A DNA stretch of 64,000 nucleotides from Allorhizobium pseudoryzae (GTDB lineage: Bacteria > Pseudomonadota > Alphaproteobacteria > Rhizobiales > Rhizobiaceae). Below the pieces are notes generated by a model, which was not told where the DNA came from, ran no database searches, and was given only the letters and a program-made list of their open reading frames with translations. Positions within the stretch are counted from its first letter, which is position 1, and every line of letters starts with the position of its first letter. The DNA is taken from contig NZ_CP049241.1 in NCBI RefSeq assembly GCF_011046245.1, positions 2,372,001 to 2,436,000 of the forward strand. Reading direction: 5' to 3'. Shown piece by piece: positions 18,745-26,510 of this stretch. Both the position numbers and the translations under genes were made by a program.

Positions 18745-19701
18745 TCAGGGGGACGAGCTTGCCTCGTCCGCTGCAATGGCGTCGCTTGGCGCGGGTGGCG
18801 CGGTCGCGGGTTTTGGGGCCTTGCCCAGGATCTGGCGGGCACCCTTGCGTGAAAAGGGCTGGACCAGTTGGCCGAAAAAGCCCGGCGCAACGCGGCCAGT
18901 GATGCCGATATCGGTCGAGGGCGCGCGCGGCGGGTTAAAATACGTGCCGAAAATCTGGTCCCAGAGGATGAGATTCTCGCCGTAATTGGTATTGCCCTCG
19001 GCGACCACGCGCGAATGGTGCCACCGGTGCAGGCGCGGCGTGCTGAAGACGAGGTCGAGCGGCCCGGTTTTCACGTCGATATTGCAGTGGGTGAGAATGC
19101 CGATGAAGGCGGTCACGGCGCCGATCCAGAGAAAGACCGGCAGCGGTGCGCCGAGCAGATAAAGCGGGATCTGGCTGAGCGCGATCTTGAAGCCGGAATC
19201 GATGAAATGGAAACGGCCGGTATTGACCACCCAGAGCCGGGTGACGCTGTGATGCAGCGCGTGGAAGCGCCAGAGGAACAGGTTTTCGTGCGCAAAGCGA
19301 TGCGCGGCATAGAGGCCGAGTTCGGCGATGATCAGCCCGAGCACCACCTGCAGCGTCAGCGGCAGGGCCTGCGGCCAGAGATCGAATTGCGGATGCGTCA
19401 GCGGCTGGACAAGGGTGGCAATGCCCATCGGCAGTGAGGCGCCGATCGCCGCGCAAACCTGGACCGCGCCCTTGCTCAACAGCGTGTGTGCCAGGTTGTT
19501 GAAGGTTTCGCCATCCGGTGCCAGCCACTCCCGGTCATAGGGCATCAGCCGTTCTGCAATCGCGATGAGCATGACGATGCTCAGATAGACGACGTTGAAC
19601 CAGAAGAGGGGCGCATCCGACTGGAAGGCGATGTGGCTGCCGATCAGCCCGGCAACGAGGAAAAGCGGCCAGAGGCTGCATGACACAAGATTGTAAAACA
19701 C
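18745..19701 (-). CDS. Sterol desaturase / fatty acid hydroxylase family protein
   Basis: 318 aa membrane di-iron enzyme. The His boxes of the family are present: HRFAHE and FHALHHS (about 155-170), then LHRWHHSRVVAEG later. Four or five hydrophobic segments flank them. Family members hydroxylate or desaturate lipids; the substrate is unknown. The C-terminus is Ala/Pro-rich. The gene stands alone on the minus strand. Confidence 0.85.
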   Translation of the reverse strand: MFYNLVSCSLWPLFLVAGLIGSHIAFQSDAPLFWFNVVYLSIVMLIAIAERLMPYDREWLAPDGETFNNLAHTLLSKGAVQVCAAIGASLPMGIATLVQPLTHPQFDLWPQALPLTLQVVLGLIIAELGLYAAHRFAHENLFLWRFHALHHSVTRLWVVNTGRFHFIDSGFKIALSQIPLYLLGAPLPVFLWIGAVTAFIGILTHCNIDVKTGPLDLVFSTPRLHRWHHSRVVAEGNTNYGENLILWDQIFGTYFNPPRAPSTDIGITGRVAPGFFGQLVQPFSRKGARQILGKAPKPATAPPAPSDAIAADEASSSP

Positions 19702-19769
19702 CCGAACATCGTGCTCCGGCTGCGGCCAATCATTCTTTTATAACGAAGCCGTTCGGTCTCCGTCTACTG

Positions 19770-20683
19770 TTATCGCGGGGCGCCGATGTAGTCCTGCAGG
19801 CCGGAAACCAGACCGTCGAACGTCTTGCGGTAGCGTGGTGTGCTCTTCAGATCTTCGTGCATGGCAACAAAGGTCGGCAAGGTCAGTCGGAACTCCGGAA
19901 AGAGGTTCACGAGATCGGAATTGCGTGCGGCCAGCCGTGTCTGGCAGAAGCCAATGCCGACACCGGCGCGGATCGCCGCCAGTTGCGCGAGATTGCTGTC
20001 GGCGCGAAAGGACCAGCACGGCTGGTCCGGGTCTGGGAAGTCCGGTGCGCGCTGCCCGATCTCACCGATCATGGCGCGGATGAAGGCGGTGCTGCGATCA
20101 TACCCGATGATGCAGTGGGCGCTCAGTTCGGCAAGCGAGGCCGGCCTGCCGCGGCGAGTCAGATAGTCGACATGCGCGTACAGACCGAGATCGATCTCGC
20201 CGATATGGCGGATCAACAGGGCTTCCTGTTTCGGCTCCGTCATCCGTACCGCAATATCGGCCTCGCGCCGCAGCAGATCCTCCACCGCATCCGAGAGCGA
20301 CAGTTCCAGTCCGAGCCGGGGATGAGCCTCCTGCAGCCGCGCCAGGATCGGCGGCAGGACTTCGACGCCGATCACGTCGCTCGAGCTGATCCTGACGGTG
20401 CCTTCGACTTCGTTGAGAGGGCTCCGGACGCCTGGCGCCGCAGCGCGGCGGCAGTCGAGGAGAGTGACTGCGCATAGGGTTTGACGGCAAGCGCGAGCTC
20501 TGTCGGCAGAAGGCCCTGCTGCGAGCGGGTGAACAGGGCGTGGCCCAGCGCCCGCTCCAGTTCGTCCACGTGCCGCCCGACGGTCGGCTGGGTCAAGCCC
20601 AGCGCGCGGGCGGCGCCTGATAAGGAGCCGGCATTCAGCACGCCCAAAAAGGTTCGATAGAGGTTCCAGTCCGGATCATTCAT
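19770..20683 (-). pseudogene. LysR-family regulator disrupted by a frameshift
   Basis: Two minus-strand frames together make one LysR protein of about 303 aa. The first (from ATG 20683) encodes the HTH domain (GSLSGAARALGLTQPTVGRH) but ends at a stop after about 103 codons. The second carries the substrate-binding domain (VIGVEVLPPILARLQEAHP onward). Shifting frame at about 20415-20420 restores a natural LysR linker (L-N-E-V-E-G-T-V-R-I-S-S-S-D-V). The break is at CTCTC on the minus strand, consistent with a CT duplication or, less likely, an assembly error. The target gene is unknown; the SDR gene at 20773 is divergent and would be the usual candidate. Confidence 0.85.
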
Positions 20684-20772
20684 TTTTGAATATCATCCAT
20701 CCGCATTCGGCGAATTTCTTATATTGCAAAGCCGGTTGATACTCCAGCCATCGAAACCAGGGAGATCCCGTC

Positions 20773-21816
20773 ATGTCCGTCGAAAATGCTGTAATGATGA
20801 GTGAAAAGCCTCTGGCGCTGGTGCTGGGTGCCACCGGCGGGATCGGCGGAGCGGTTGCCCGCCGATTGATGCTGAAGGGCTGGAGGGTGCGGGCGCTGAA
20901 CCGCAGGGCGTCCGAGGCCGCGCTGCGGGAGCCGGCCTTTGACTGGGTCAAGGGCGATGCCATGAATGCCGATGATGTTCTGCTCGCGGCAGAAGGCGCA
21001 AGCCTGATTGTTCACGCGGTCAATCCGCCCGGCTACCGGGATTGGGACAAGCTCGTCCTGCCGATGCTCGACAATACCATCGCCGCCGCCCGGAAAAGCG
21101 GGGCACGGATCCTGCTGCCGGGCACCGTCTACAATTATGGGCCGGATGCCTTTCCGCTGATTGCCGAAGACAGCCCGCAACTCCCGCTGACGCGCAAGGG
21201 CGCCATCCGCGTCGAGATGGAACGCCGGCTGAAGGCTGCCTCGGAAGAGGGAGTGAGTGTGTTGATCGTGAGGGCCGGCGATTTCTTCGGGCCGGGCGCC
21301 GTCAATAGCTGGTTTTCCCAAGGGCTGGTTGCGGGCGGCCGTCCGCTCCGGACGATCAAGCGCCTCTCGAAGCCCGGGATTGGGCACCAGTGGGCCTATC
21401 TGCCGGATGTCGCCGAAACCATGGTGCGGCTGGTGGAGGAGGGGGATCGCTTGTCCTGCTTCGAGACCTTTCACATGGGTGGCGTCTGGGATCACGATGG
21501 GCTGCAGATGATCGACGCCATCCAGCGTGCTGTCGAGCCGCCGCTGAGGGTCAGCCGGTTTCCCTGGTGGGCACTGATGCTGGCGAGCCCCTTCGTTCCC
21601 TTGCTTCGGGAGATCCGGGAAATGCGCTACCTCTGGCAGCGGCCGGTGCGCTTGTCGAATGTGAAGCTGCGCGCATTCCTCGGCCAGGAGCCGTCGACAC
21701 CGCTCGATACGGCCATCCGGTCAACCCTGGATGCGCTGGGGTGCCTGCCGGCGGAGCAGTCCTTAGCGCCGATCAAGCAGCGCCTGCAGGCCGGTGACGT
21801 GGCCGAGCTTTCCTGA
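20773..21816 (+). CDS. NAD-dependent epimerase/dehydratase family (atypical SDR)
   Basis: 347 aa. N-terminal Rossmann motif LVLGATGGIGGAV and an atypical SDR layout, with LPGTVYNYGPD as the region holding the catalytic Tyr. C-terminal half (about 250-345) is substrate-binding and includes EIREMRYLWQRPVRLSN. Likely a nucleoside-sugar or quinone-type reductase/epimerase; the substrate cannot be inferred. Divergent from the broken LysR gene, 89 bp apart, which suggests the LysR once controlled it. Confidence 0.82.
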   Translation: MSVENAVMMSEKPLALVLGATGGIGGAVARRLMLKGWRVRALNRRASEAALREPAFDWVKGDAMNADDVLLAAEGASLIVHAVNPPGYRDWDKLVLPMLDNTIAAARKSGARILLPGTVYNYGPDAFPLIAEDSPQLPLTRKGAIRVEMERRLKAASEEGVSVLIVRAGDFFGPGAVNSWFSQGLVAGGRPLRTIKRLSKPGIGHQWAYLPDVAETMVRLVEEGDRLSCFETFHMGGVWDHDGLQMIDAIQRAVEPPLRVSRFPWWALMLASPFVPLLREIREMRYLWQRPVRLSNVKLRAFLGQEPSTPLDTAIRSTLDALGCLPAEQSLAPIKQRLQAGDVAELS

Positions 21817-21850
21817 CTCCAGGAAGGCCGACATGCTCTCAGTGTTGCAC

Positions 21851-21872
21851 GAGGCCCGCGCGAGCGGGCCTC
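21851..21872. terminator. Bidirectional-type terminator hairpin between SDR and nemA
   Basis: GAGGCCCGC (21851-21859) pairs with GCGGGCCTC (21864-21872) across a GCGA tetraloop. It lies between two convergent genes; no long T tract on either side. Confidence 0.7.
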
Positions 21873-21891
21873 GTTGTGTCTGTCGTTACGG

Positions 21892-23013
21892 TTATTCGGC
21901 AGCGTCGAGCGCCGGATAGTCGGTGTAGCCTTCCGCGCCACCGCCATAGAGCGTCTTCGGGTTGATCTCGTTCCAGGCGGCGCCATCCCTGATGCGGCGG
22001 ACGAGGTCCGGATTGGCGATGAAGGGCTTGCCGAAGGACACGAGATCCGCCTTGCCGCTTTCAACCGCCTCCTTGGCCGTTTCTGCGGTGTAACCGTTGT
22101 TGACCATCCAGGCGCCCTTGCCGCCGGCAGCGACATAGGCCTGCTTGAAGGCAGCGTAGTCGAAGCTCGTGCCTTCGTACTGATGGTCGCGCGGGCCGCC
22201 GGTGGCGCCTTCGATCACATGGATGAAGGCGAGGTCGCGGCTGGCGAGCTGTTCGACCACGGCATTGAAGACGGCCTGCGGATTGCTGTCGCGGACGTCG
22301 TTGGCCGGCGTGGTCGGCGACAGGCGGATGCCGGTCCTGCCGCCACTGATTTCCTTGGCCACGGCGTCCACCACCTCGAGCGTCAGGCGGATGCGGTTCT
22401 CGATCGAGCCGCCATAGGCGTCCGTGCGCTGGTTGGCGCCGTCCTTCATGAACTGGTCGAGCAGATAGCCGTTGGCGGCGTGGATTTCGACGCCATCAAA
22501 ACCGGCGTCCACGGCGGCGCGGGCCGCCTTGCGGAAATCCTCGACAATGCCGGGCAGTTCGGAAAGTTCGAGGGCGCGCGGTTCCGAGGTTTCGGCAAAG
22601 CCGCCGGTGCCATCCTCGTTGATGATATAGGTCTTCGACTTGGCGGCAATCGCGGAGGGAGCGACCGGTGCGCCACCATTCGGCTGCAGCGACACATGCG
22701 AGATGCGGCCGACATGCCAGAGCTGCGTGACGATCTTGCCGCCGCGGGCGTGCACGGCATCGGTCACCTTTTGCCAGCCGGCGAGCGCTTCCGGAAGATA
22801 GAGGCCCGGAACATCGGCATAGCCCTGACCCTGCTGGGTGATGGCGGTGCCTTCCGACACGATCAGGCCGGCGGTCGCACGCTGCTCGTAGTAGACGACG
22901 TTGAGGTCGTTCGGGACGGCCTTCGGCGAGCGATTGCGCGTCAGCGGGGCCATCACGATCCGGTTCTTCAGGGTGAGATCGCCAAATGTGACGTCATCGA
23001 ACAATGTCGGCAT
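21892..23013 (-). CDS. nemA: Alkene reductase, old yellow enzyme family (NemA-like)
   Basis: 373 aa from ATG 23013 (AAGGATA ribosome site 8 bases upstream); longer upstream frames are not family sequence. FMN-binding TIM barrel with OYE landmarks: APLTRNRS, EGTAITQQGQGY, QLWHVGRISH, GFDGVEIHAANGYLLDQF and GGSIENRIRL. NADPH-dependent reduction of activated alkenes, maleimides and nitro compounds, typically detoxifying electrophiles. It follows an ArsR-type regulator on the same strand (44-bp gap), so electrophile-controlled expression is likely. Confidence 0.93.
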   Translation of the reverse strand: MPTLFDDVTFGDLTLKNRIVMAPLTRNRSPKAVPNDLNVVYYEQRATAGLIVSEGTAITQQGQGYADVPGLYLPEALAGWQKVTDAVHARGGKIVTQLWHVGRISHVSLQPNGGAPVAPSAIAAKSKTYIINEDGTGGFAETSEPRALELSELPGIVEDFRKAARAAVDAGFDGVEIHAANGYLLDQFMKDGANQRTDAYGGSIENRIRLTLEVVDAVAKEISGGRTGIRLSPTTPANDVRDSNPQAVFNAVVEQLASRDLAFIHVIEGATGGPRDHQYEGTSFDYAAFKQAYVAAGGKGAWMVNNGYTAETAKEAVESGKADLVSFGKPFIANPDLVRRIRDGAAWNEINPKTLYGGGAEGYTDYPALDAAE

Positions 23014-23057
23014 GGGGTATATCCTTTTCATCGGGATGGAGAGAGGTGAAGGGACGC

Positions 23058-23354
23058 TCAGAGCGTTTCCCCGAGATGGGCGAGGAAGGCGCGAATGGCT
23101 TCCTCGTTCCGGTGGTAGAAGGTCCACTGGCCAACCTTGGTGATTGTCACCAGGCCCGCCTTTTCGAGTGTCGCCAGATGCGCCGAGACGGTGGACTGCG
23201 ACAGTCCACAGCGCTTTTCGAACTGGTTGGCGCAGATGCCCATGTCCAGGGGGTGGGCCTGCGAGGAAAAATGCGCTTCCGGCTGTCGCATCCATTCGAG
23301 GAACTCGACACGAACCGGATGCGAGAGCGCCTTGAGGATCTCAGTCTTGTCCAC
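23058..23354 (-). CDS. ArsR-family regulator of the nemA operon
   Basis: 98 aa from a GTG at 23354, chosen because AAGGA lies 8-9 bases upstream; the in-frame ATG at 23420 would add 22 residues with no family match. Winged helix with LSHPVRVEFLEWMR, recognition helix SQSTVSAHLATLEKAGLV and wing GQWTFYHRNEEAIR. Two cysteines in GICANQFEKRCGLSQ sit next to the recognition helix and could sense thiol-reactive compounds. Co-directional with nemA; a 9-bp perfect inverted repeat covers its promoter. Confidence 0.88.
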   Translation of the reverse strand: MDKTEILKALSHPVRVEFLEWMRQPEAHFSSQAHPLDMGICANQFEKRCGLSQSTVSAHLATLEKAGLVTITKVGQWTFYHRNEEAIRAFLAHLGETL

Positions 23355-23364
23355 GGTGCAATCC

Positions 23365-23410
23365 TTAAATCGTTCTACAGCGATATATAGATCGACGAAG
23401 GACGATTTAA
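23365..23410 (-). promoter_or_regulatory. Probable operator upstream of arsR-nemA
   Basis: TTAAATCGT (23365-23373) and ACGATTTAA (23402-23410) form a perfect 9-bp inverted repeat separated by 28 bp. Inside lies a smaller dyad CGATATATAGATCG (23381-23394; arms CGAT/ATCG). The position just upstream of the arsR start fits autoregulation by the ArsR protein. Binding is inferred. Confidence 0.55.
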
Positions 23411-23431
23411 AGGGGAGCAATGCTGCAGGGC

Positions 23432-23544
23432 AAAAAAAAGGGCTGCAGATTTCTCTGAAGCCCGAAGGTGTGAAGGTTGTTTGAACCTCCAGAGGGGAAC
23501 AGCCGGTGCGGGCAACGAGGGGATGTCGCCAAAGTGCGCCAGCT
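23432..23544 (-). ncRNA. abcR: AbcR-type small RNA, downstream copy (alpha-r15 family)
   Basis: About 113 nt on the minus strand, lying between arsR and lsrB/vtlR as in other Rhizobiaceae. The predicted 5' start (about 23544) is 7 nt after a -10 box. A first stem-loop (AGCTGG / CCGGCT arms) presents a C-rich loop (ACATCCCCUCG). A conserved unpaired motif UUCCCC (plus-strand GGGGAA, 23494-23499) follows. A Rho-independent terminator ends it: GGGCT/AGCCC stem (23440-23463) followed by eight T (23432-23439). A 20-bp stretch (plus 23484-23503) is identical in the second copy (23688-23707). Known AbcR RNAs repress ABC-transporter mRNAs by masking Shine-Dalgarno sequences, with Hfq. Which numbered AbcR this is cannot be decided by eye. 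Confidence 0.85.
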
Positions 23545-23550
23545 ACCGTG

Positions 23551-23579
23551 AATATGGTGCCAGCATGGGAACCTCACAA
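23551..23579 (-). promoter_or_regulatory. Promoter of the downstream AbcR-type sRNA
   Basis: On the minus strand: -35 TTGTGA (plus 23574-23579), 17-bp spacer, -10 CATATT (plus 23551-23556). Spacing and position match the promoter of the second copy exactly, which supports both. Confidence 0.7.
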
Positions 23580-23632
23580 GGGGGAACCGACCGTTTCGAT
23601 GGATTTTTTAGCCGTTACGGAAAACCGCAGGT

Positions 23633-23751
23633 AAAAAAAGAGGGCCACCGGATTGCTCCAGGGCCCTATAAGTTTGAAGGTCAATTAAACCTCCAGAGGG
23701 GAACAGCTGCTGCGGTGGAACTGGGAGGAAAAGCCACCATGTGCATCAGCT
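23633..23751 (-). ncRNA. abcR: AbcR-type small RNA, upstream copy (alpha-r15 family)
   Basis: About 119 nt on the minus strand. Stem-loop 1 is strong: CAGCTG (23747-23752 and 23704-23709) outside, GGTGG/CCACC inside (23734-23738 with 23714-23718). Its loop exposes CUCCCA (plus TGGGAG, 23722-23727). The unpaired UUCCCC motif (plus 23698-23703) follows. The terminator has an AGGGCC/GGCCCT stem (23641-23667) and seven T (23633-23639). The two C-rich motifs are the anti-Shine-Dalgarno elements described for AbcR RNAs of Brucella and Agrobacterium. It lies about 160 bp past the stop of lsrB/vtlR, whose product activates an AbcR gene in relatives. Confidence 0.88.
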
Positions 23752-23757
23752 GTGTGC

Positions 23758-23786
23758 GATATGGTGCTTTCTTGTGCAGTGAACAA
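23758..23786 (-). promoter_or_regulatory. Promoter of the upstream AbcR-type sRNA
   Basis: On the minus strand: -35 TTGTTC (plus 23781-23786), 17-bp spacer, -10 CATATC (plus 23758-23763). Upstream, TTGTGCA occurs twice on the plus strand (23772-23778 and 23794-23800), a possible activator site that the other copy lacks. Confidence 0.7.
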
Positions 23787-23908
23787 TCCTTTTTTGTGCA
23801 CGACAGCCATGCGCCTGGAGCAGGGCTGGAGAAAGGATTGGTGCGCAGCTTTCCAGCGTTTCGGAAACTCGCCAGGAAATCAACGGCTTGGGGCCTATTG
23901 GATAGCCC

Positions 23909-24811
23909 TTAGAAGCTCCAGTTGCGCGCCTTGGCGACGATGAAATCCCGAAACACTTTCAGCTTCGCCGCATTTTTCATCTCGTCCGGATAGCAGAAAT
24001 AGGTGTCGAAGGACGGAATGTCGGCATTGATGGCGAGCTGAATCAGTCCCGGATCGCGGCCAACGATGTAATCCGGCAGAACGGCGATGCCGATTCCGAG
24101 CAGGCAGGCGCGCTTGATCGACGTCTGGCTGTTGATCTGCAGGTGCGGCAGGCGCGGATTGTCGGAGTTGCGGCCGGCATATTCCAGCCAGTTGACGTCC
24201 AGCAGATAGTTTGGCGCCGGTTCACCGAAGGTGATGATGCGGTGGTGGTCGAGATCCTCGATCGTCTGCGGTTCGCCAAACCGGTTGATATAGGAGGGCG
24301 CCGCATAAACGTGCATGTGCACGGTAAACAGCTTGCGCTGGATGAGATCGGATTGCTGAGGCTGGCGCAGGCGGATGGCGCAATCGGCGTGGCGCATATT
24401 CACATCCAGTTCCTCGTTGTCGAGGATGAGCTGGATCGACATTTCCGGGTACAGCTGCAGGAATTCCTGCACCTTGTCGGTCAGCCAGCCCTGGCCGAGG
24501 CCGACGGTGGTGGTGACGCGCAGTTTGCCGCTTGGCTTTTCCGTCGTCTCCGTCAGCTGCACCTTCACGGTTTCCAGCTTCAGAAGCACGTCGTGAGCGG
24601 TGCGATAGAGGAGTTCGCCCTGTTCGGTCAGGATCAGGCCGCGCGCATGGCGGTGGAAGAGCTTGACGCCCACATCCTGTTCCAGCGCGCTGACCTGGCG
24701 GCTGATGGCCGACTGGGACAGATGCAGCTTGTCGGCCGCATGCGTGAAGGAGCCGGCCTCTGCGGCGGCGTGAAAAATACGCAGTTTGTCCCAGTCGAGT
24801 GGCACTACCAT
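23909..24811 (-). CDS. lsrB: LysR-family regulator LsrB/VtlR
   Basis: 300 aa. N-terminal HTH (AGSFTHAADKLHLSQSAISR) and LysR substrate-binding domain. Identity as LsrB (Sinorhizobium) / VtlR (Brucella, Agrobacterium) rests on context: immediately downstream of trxB (2-bp gap) and upstream of tandem AbcR-type sRNAs. In relatives this regulator controls virulence/symbiosis genes, LPS and oxidative-stress genes and activates an abcR gene; S. meliloti LsrB senses redox state through cysteines. Here Cys144, Cys236 and Cys273 are present; the residue at about 170, in HVYAAPSY, is Ala. Co-transcription with thioredoxin reductase fits a redox role. Confidence 0.9.
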   Translation of the reverse strand: MVVPLDWDKLRIFHAAAEAGSFTHAADKLHLSQSAISRQVSALEQDVGVKLFHRHARGLILTEQGELLYRTAHDVLLKLETVKVQLTETTEKPSGKLRVTTTVGLGQGWLTDKVQEFLQLYPEMSIQLILDNEELDVNMRHADCAIRLRQPQQSDLIQRKLFTVHMHVYAAPSYINRFGEPQTIEDLDHHRIITFGEPAPNYLLDVNWLEYAGRNSDNPRLPHLQINSQTSIKRACLLGIGIAVLPDYIVGRDPGLIQLAINADIPSFDTYFCYPDEMKNAAKLKVFRDFIVAKARNWSF

Positions 24812-24813
24812 TG

Positions 24814-25788
24814 TTACTCCGCAGCCTCGGCAACAGGCTGGATGCCCGCGAGGAATCGTTCAGCCTCAAGGGCAGCCATGCAGCCCAGACCGGCCGCGGT
24901 GATGGCCTGGCGGAAGGTGTCGTCGGTGACGTCGCCGGCGGCGAAGACACCCGGCACGTCGGTCGCCGTCGAATCGGGCGCCGTCCACATGTAGCCGTTT
25001 TCCTTCAGCTTCACCTGGCCCTTGAAGAGCTCGGTGGCCGGCACGTGGCCGATCGCGACAAACACGCCGTCGATCGGCCGTTCGGTGATCGTGCCGTTCA
25101 GCGTATTGCGCAGCCTGACGCCGGTGACAGACGGCGGCATCGGGGGCTTGGCGGGCGTACCGGTGATTTCGGCGACTTCCGTATTCCACAGCACCTCGAC
25201 ATTCGGGCGCTGGAACAGGCGCTCCCGCAGGATCTTTTCCGAGCGGAAGCTATCGCGGCGATGCACGACCGTGACGGATTTCGCGATGTTCGACAGATAG
25301 AGCGCTTCCTCGACGGCGGAATTGCCACCGCCGACCACAATCACGTCCTTGTTGCGATAGAAGAAGCCGTCGCAGGTGGCGCAGGCGGAGACGCCGAAAC
25401 CCTGGAAATGCTGTTCGCTCTCGATGCCGAGCCACTTGGCCTTGGCGCCGGTCGCGATGATCAGCGTGTCGGCGGTCCAGACCTGGCCGGAATCCGTGCG
25501 GATGACGAAGGGACGCTGAGACAGCTGCACTTCGGTGACGAGATCGTTGACGATCTCCGTGCCGACATGCTGGGCCTGCTTCAGCATCTGTTCCATCAGC
25601 CAGGGGCCCTGGATCGGATCGGCAAAGCCCGGGTAGTTTTCCACATCGGTGGTGATCATCAGCTGGCCGCCCTGCTCCATGCCGGCGATCAGCACCGGCT
25701 TCAGCATGGCACGGGCGGCATAGATGGCGGCGGTATAACCGGCAGGGCCGGAGCCGATGATGAGAACATGGGCATGGCGGGCAGACAT
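24814..25788 (-). CDS. trxB: Thioredoxin reductase
   Basis: 324 aa from ATG 25788; the open frame continues upstream but without conserved sequence. FAD-binding LIIGSGPAGYTAAIYAARA, redox-active CATC in SACATCDGFFYR, NADPH-binding VVGGGNSAVEEA and the closing GVFAAGDVTDD all match low-molecular-weight TrxB. It reduces thioredoxin with NADPH. First gene of the trxB-lsrB operon and divergent from lrp. Confidence 0.97.
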   Translation of the reverse strand: MSARHAHVLIIGSGPAGYTAAIYAARAMLKPVLIAGMEQGGQLMITTDVENYPGFADPIQGPWLMEQMLKQAQHVGTEIVNDLVTEVQLSQRPFVIRTDSGQVWTADTLIIATGAKAKWLGIESEQHFQGFGVSACATCDGFFYRNKDVIVVGGGNSAVEEALYLSNIAKSVTVVHRRDSFRSEKILRERLFQRPNVEVLWNTEVAEITGTPAKPPMPPSVTGVRLRNTLNGTITERPIDGVFVAIGHVPATELFKGQVKLKENGYMWTAPDSTATDVPGVFAAGDVTDDTFRQAITAAGLGCMAALEAERFLAGIQPVAEAAE

Positions 25789-26033
25789 GAAACGGATCCT
25801 TTCGCGGGGCGCTGCGGGCGGATACAACCGAACGTGACAAGGCCTTCAGGCAGCGCCTTTTCCTCATTTATGATCGTTCCCCACTGCAATTCAAGGTCGC
25901 CGGGCAGCTTGCGGCCCAGCTTGCCAAGTTACGCACAATAATGGTGCGTCGTCGCGACATAATCTTGCGCGTTTTCCTTGCGTTCGGGATGGCTTTGGCT
26001 ATTAGCATGGCAAAACGCGATATGAGGTTTCCC

Positions 26034-26501
26034 GTGCTCCGAGCCGAACTCGACGCCATCGACATCAAGATTCTCCGAGAACTGCAGCGCGACGGCCGCA
26101 TGACGAATGTGGAGCTCGCCGAACGCGTCGGCATTTCCGCGCCGCCTTGTCTGAGGCGCGTGCGCAAGCTGGAAGAGGCCGGGGTCATCGAGGGCTATGC
26201 GGCGATCCTCAACGGGCCGAAGCTCGGCTTCGATCTCGTCGCCTTCTGCCTGGTCGGTCTCAAGCACCAATCGGAAGCGAACCTGAAGGCCTTTGCCGGG
26301 CTGGCGCAGAGCTGGCCGATCGTGCGGGAAGCCTGGATGGTGTCGGGCGACAGCGATTTCCTGCTCCGCTGCACGGCGGAGAATCTCACGAGCTTCCAGG
26401 ATTTCGTCATCGAGGTGCTGGCGGCCAACGAGCATGTCGATACGGTCAAGACCATGCTGACCATCCGCCAGGTGAAGAAGCTGGGTTTGGTGGAGGTGTG
26501 A
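26034..26501 (+). CDS. lrp: Lrp/AsnC-family transcriptional regulator
   Basis: 155 aa if started at the GTG at 26034, which has GAGG six bases upstream; an ATG at 26022 (159 aa) is the alternative and lacks a ribosome site. Asn-C type HTH (LDAIDIKILRELQRDGRMTN, ELAERVGISAPPCLRRVRKL) and a RAM/effector domain (WMVSGDSDFLLRC, VKTMLTIRQVKKL). Divergent from trxB, the arrangement also seen in Sinorhizobium. Regulates amino-acid or nitrogen metabolism in relatives; targets here unknown. Confidence 0.93.
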   Translation: MLRAELDAIDIKILRELQRDGRMTNVELAERVGISAPPCLRRVRKLEEAGVIEGYAAILNGPKLGFDLVAFCLVGLKHQSEANLKAFAGLAQSWPIVREAWMVSGDSDFLLRCTAENLTSFQDFVIEVLAANEHVDTVKTMLTIRQVKKLGLVEV

Positions 26502-26510
26502 GGTTCTGCC

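Noticed and set aside
23484..23707. 20-bp direct repeat first read as a plus-strand repeat or insertion scar
   Set aside because: The flanking poly-A runs are T tracts of terminators on the minus strand, so the repeat is the conserved part of two AbcR-type sRNAs.
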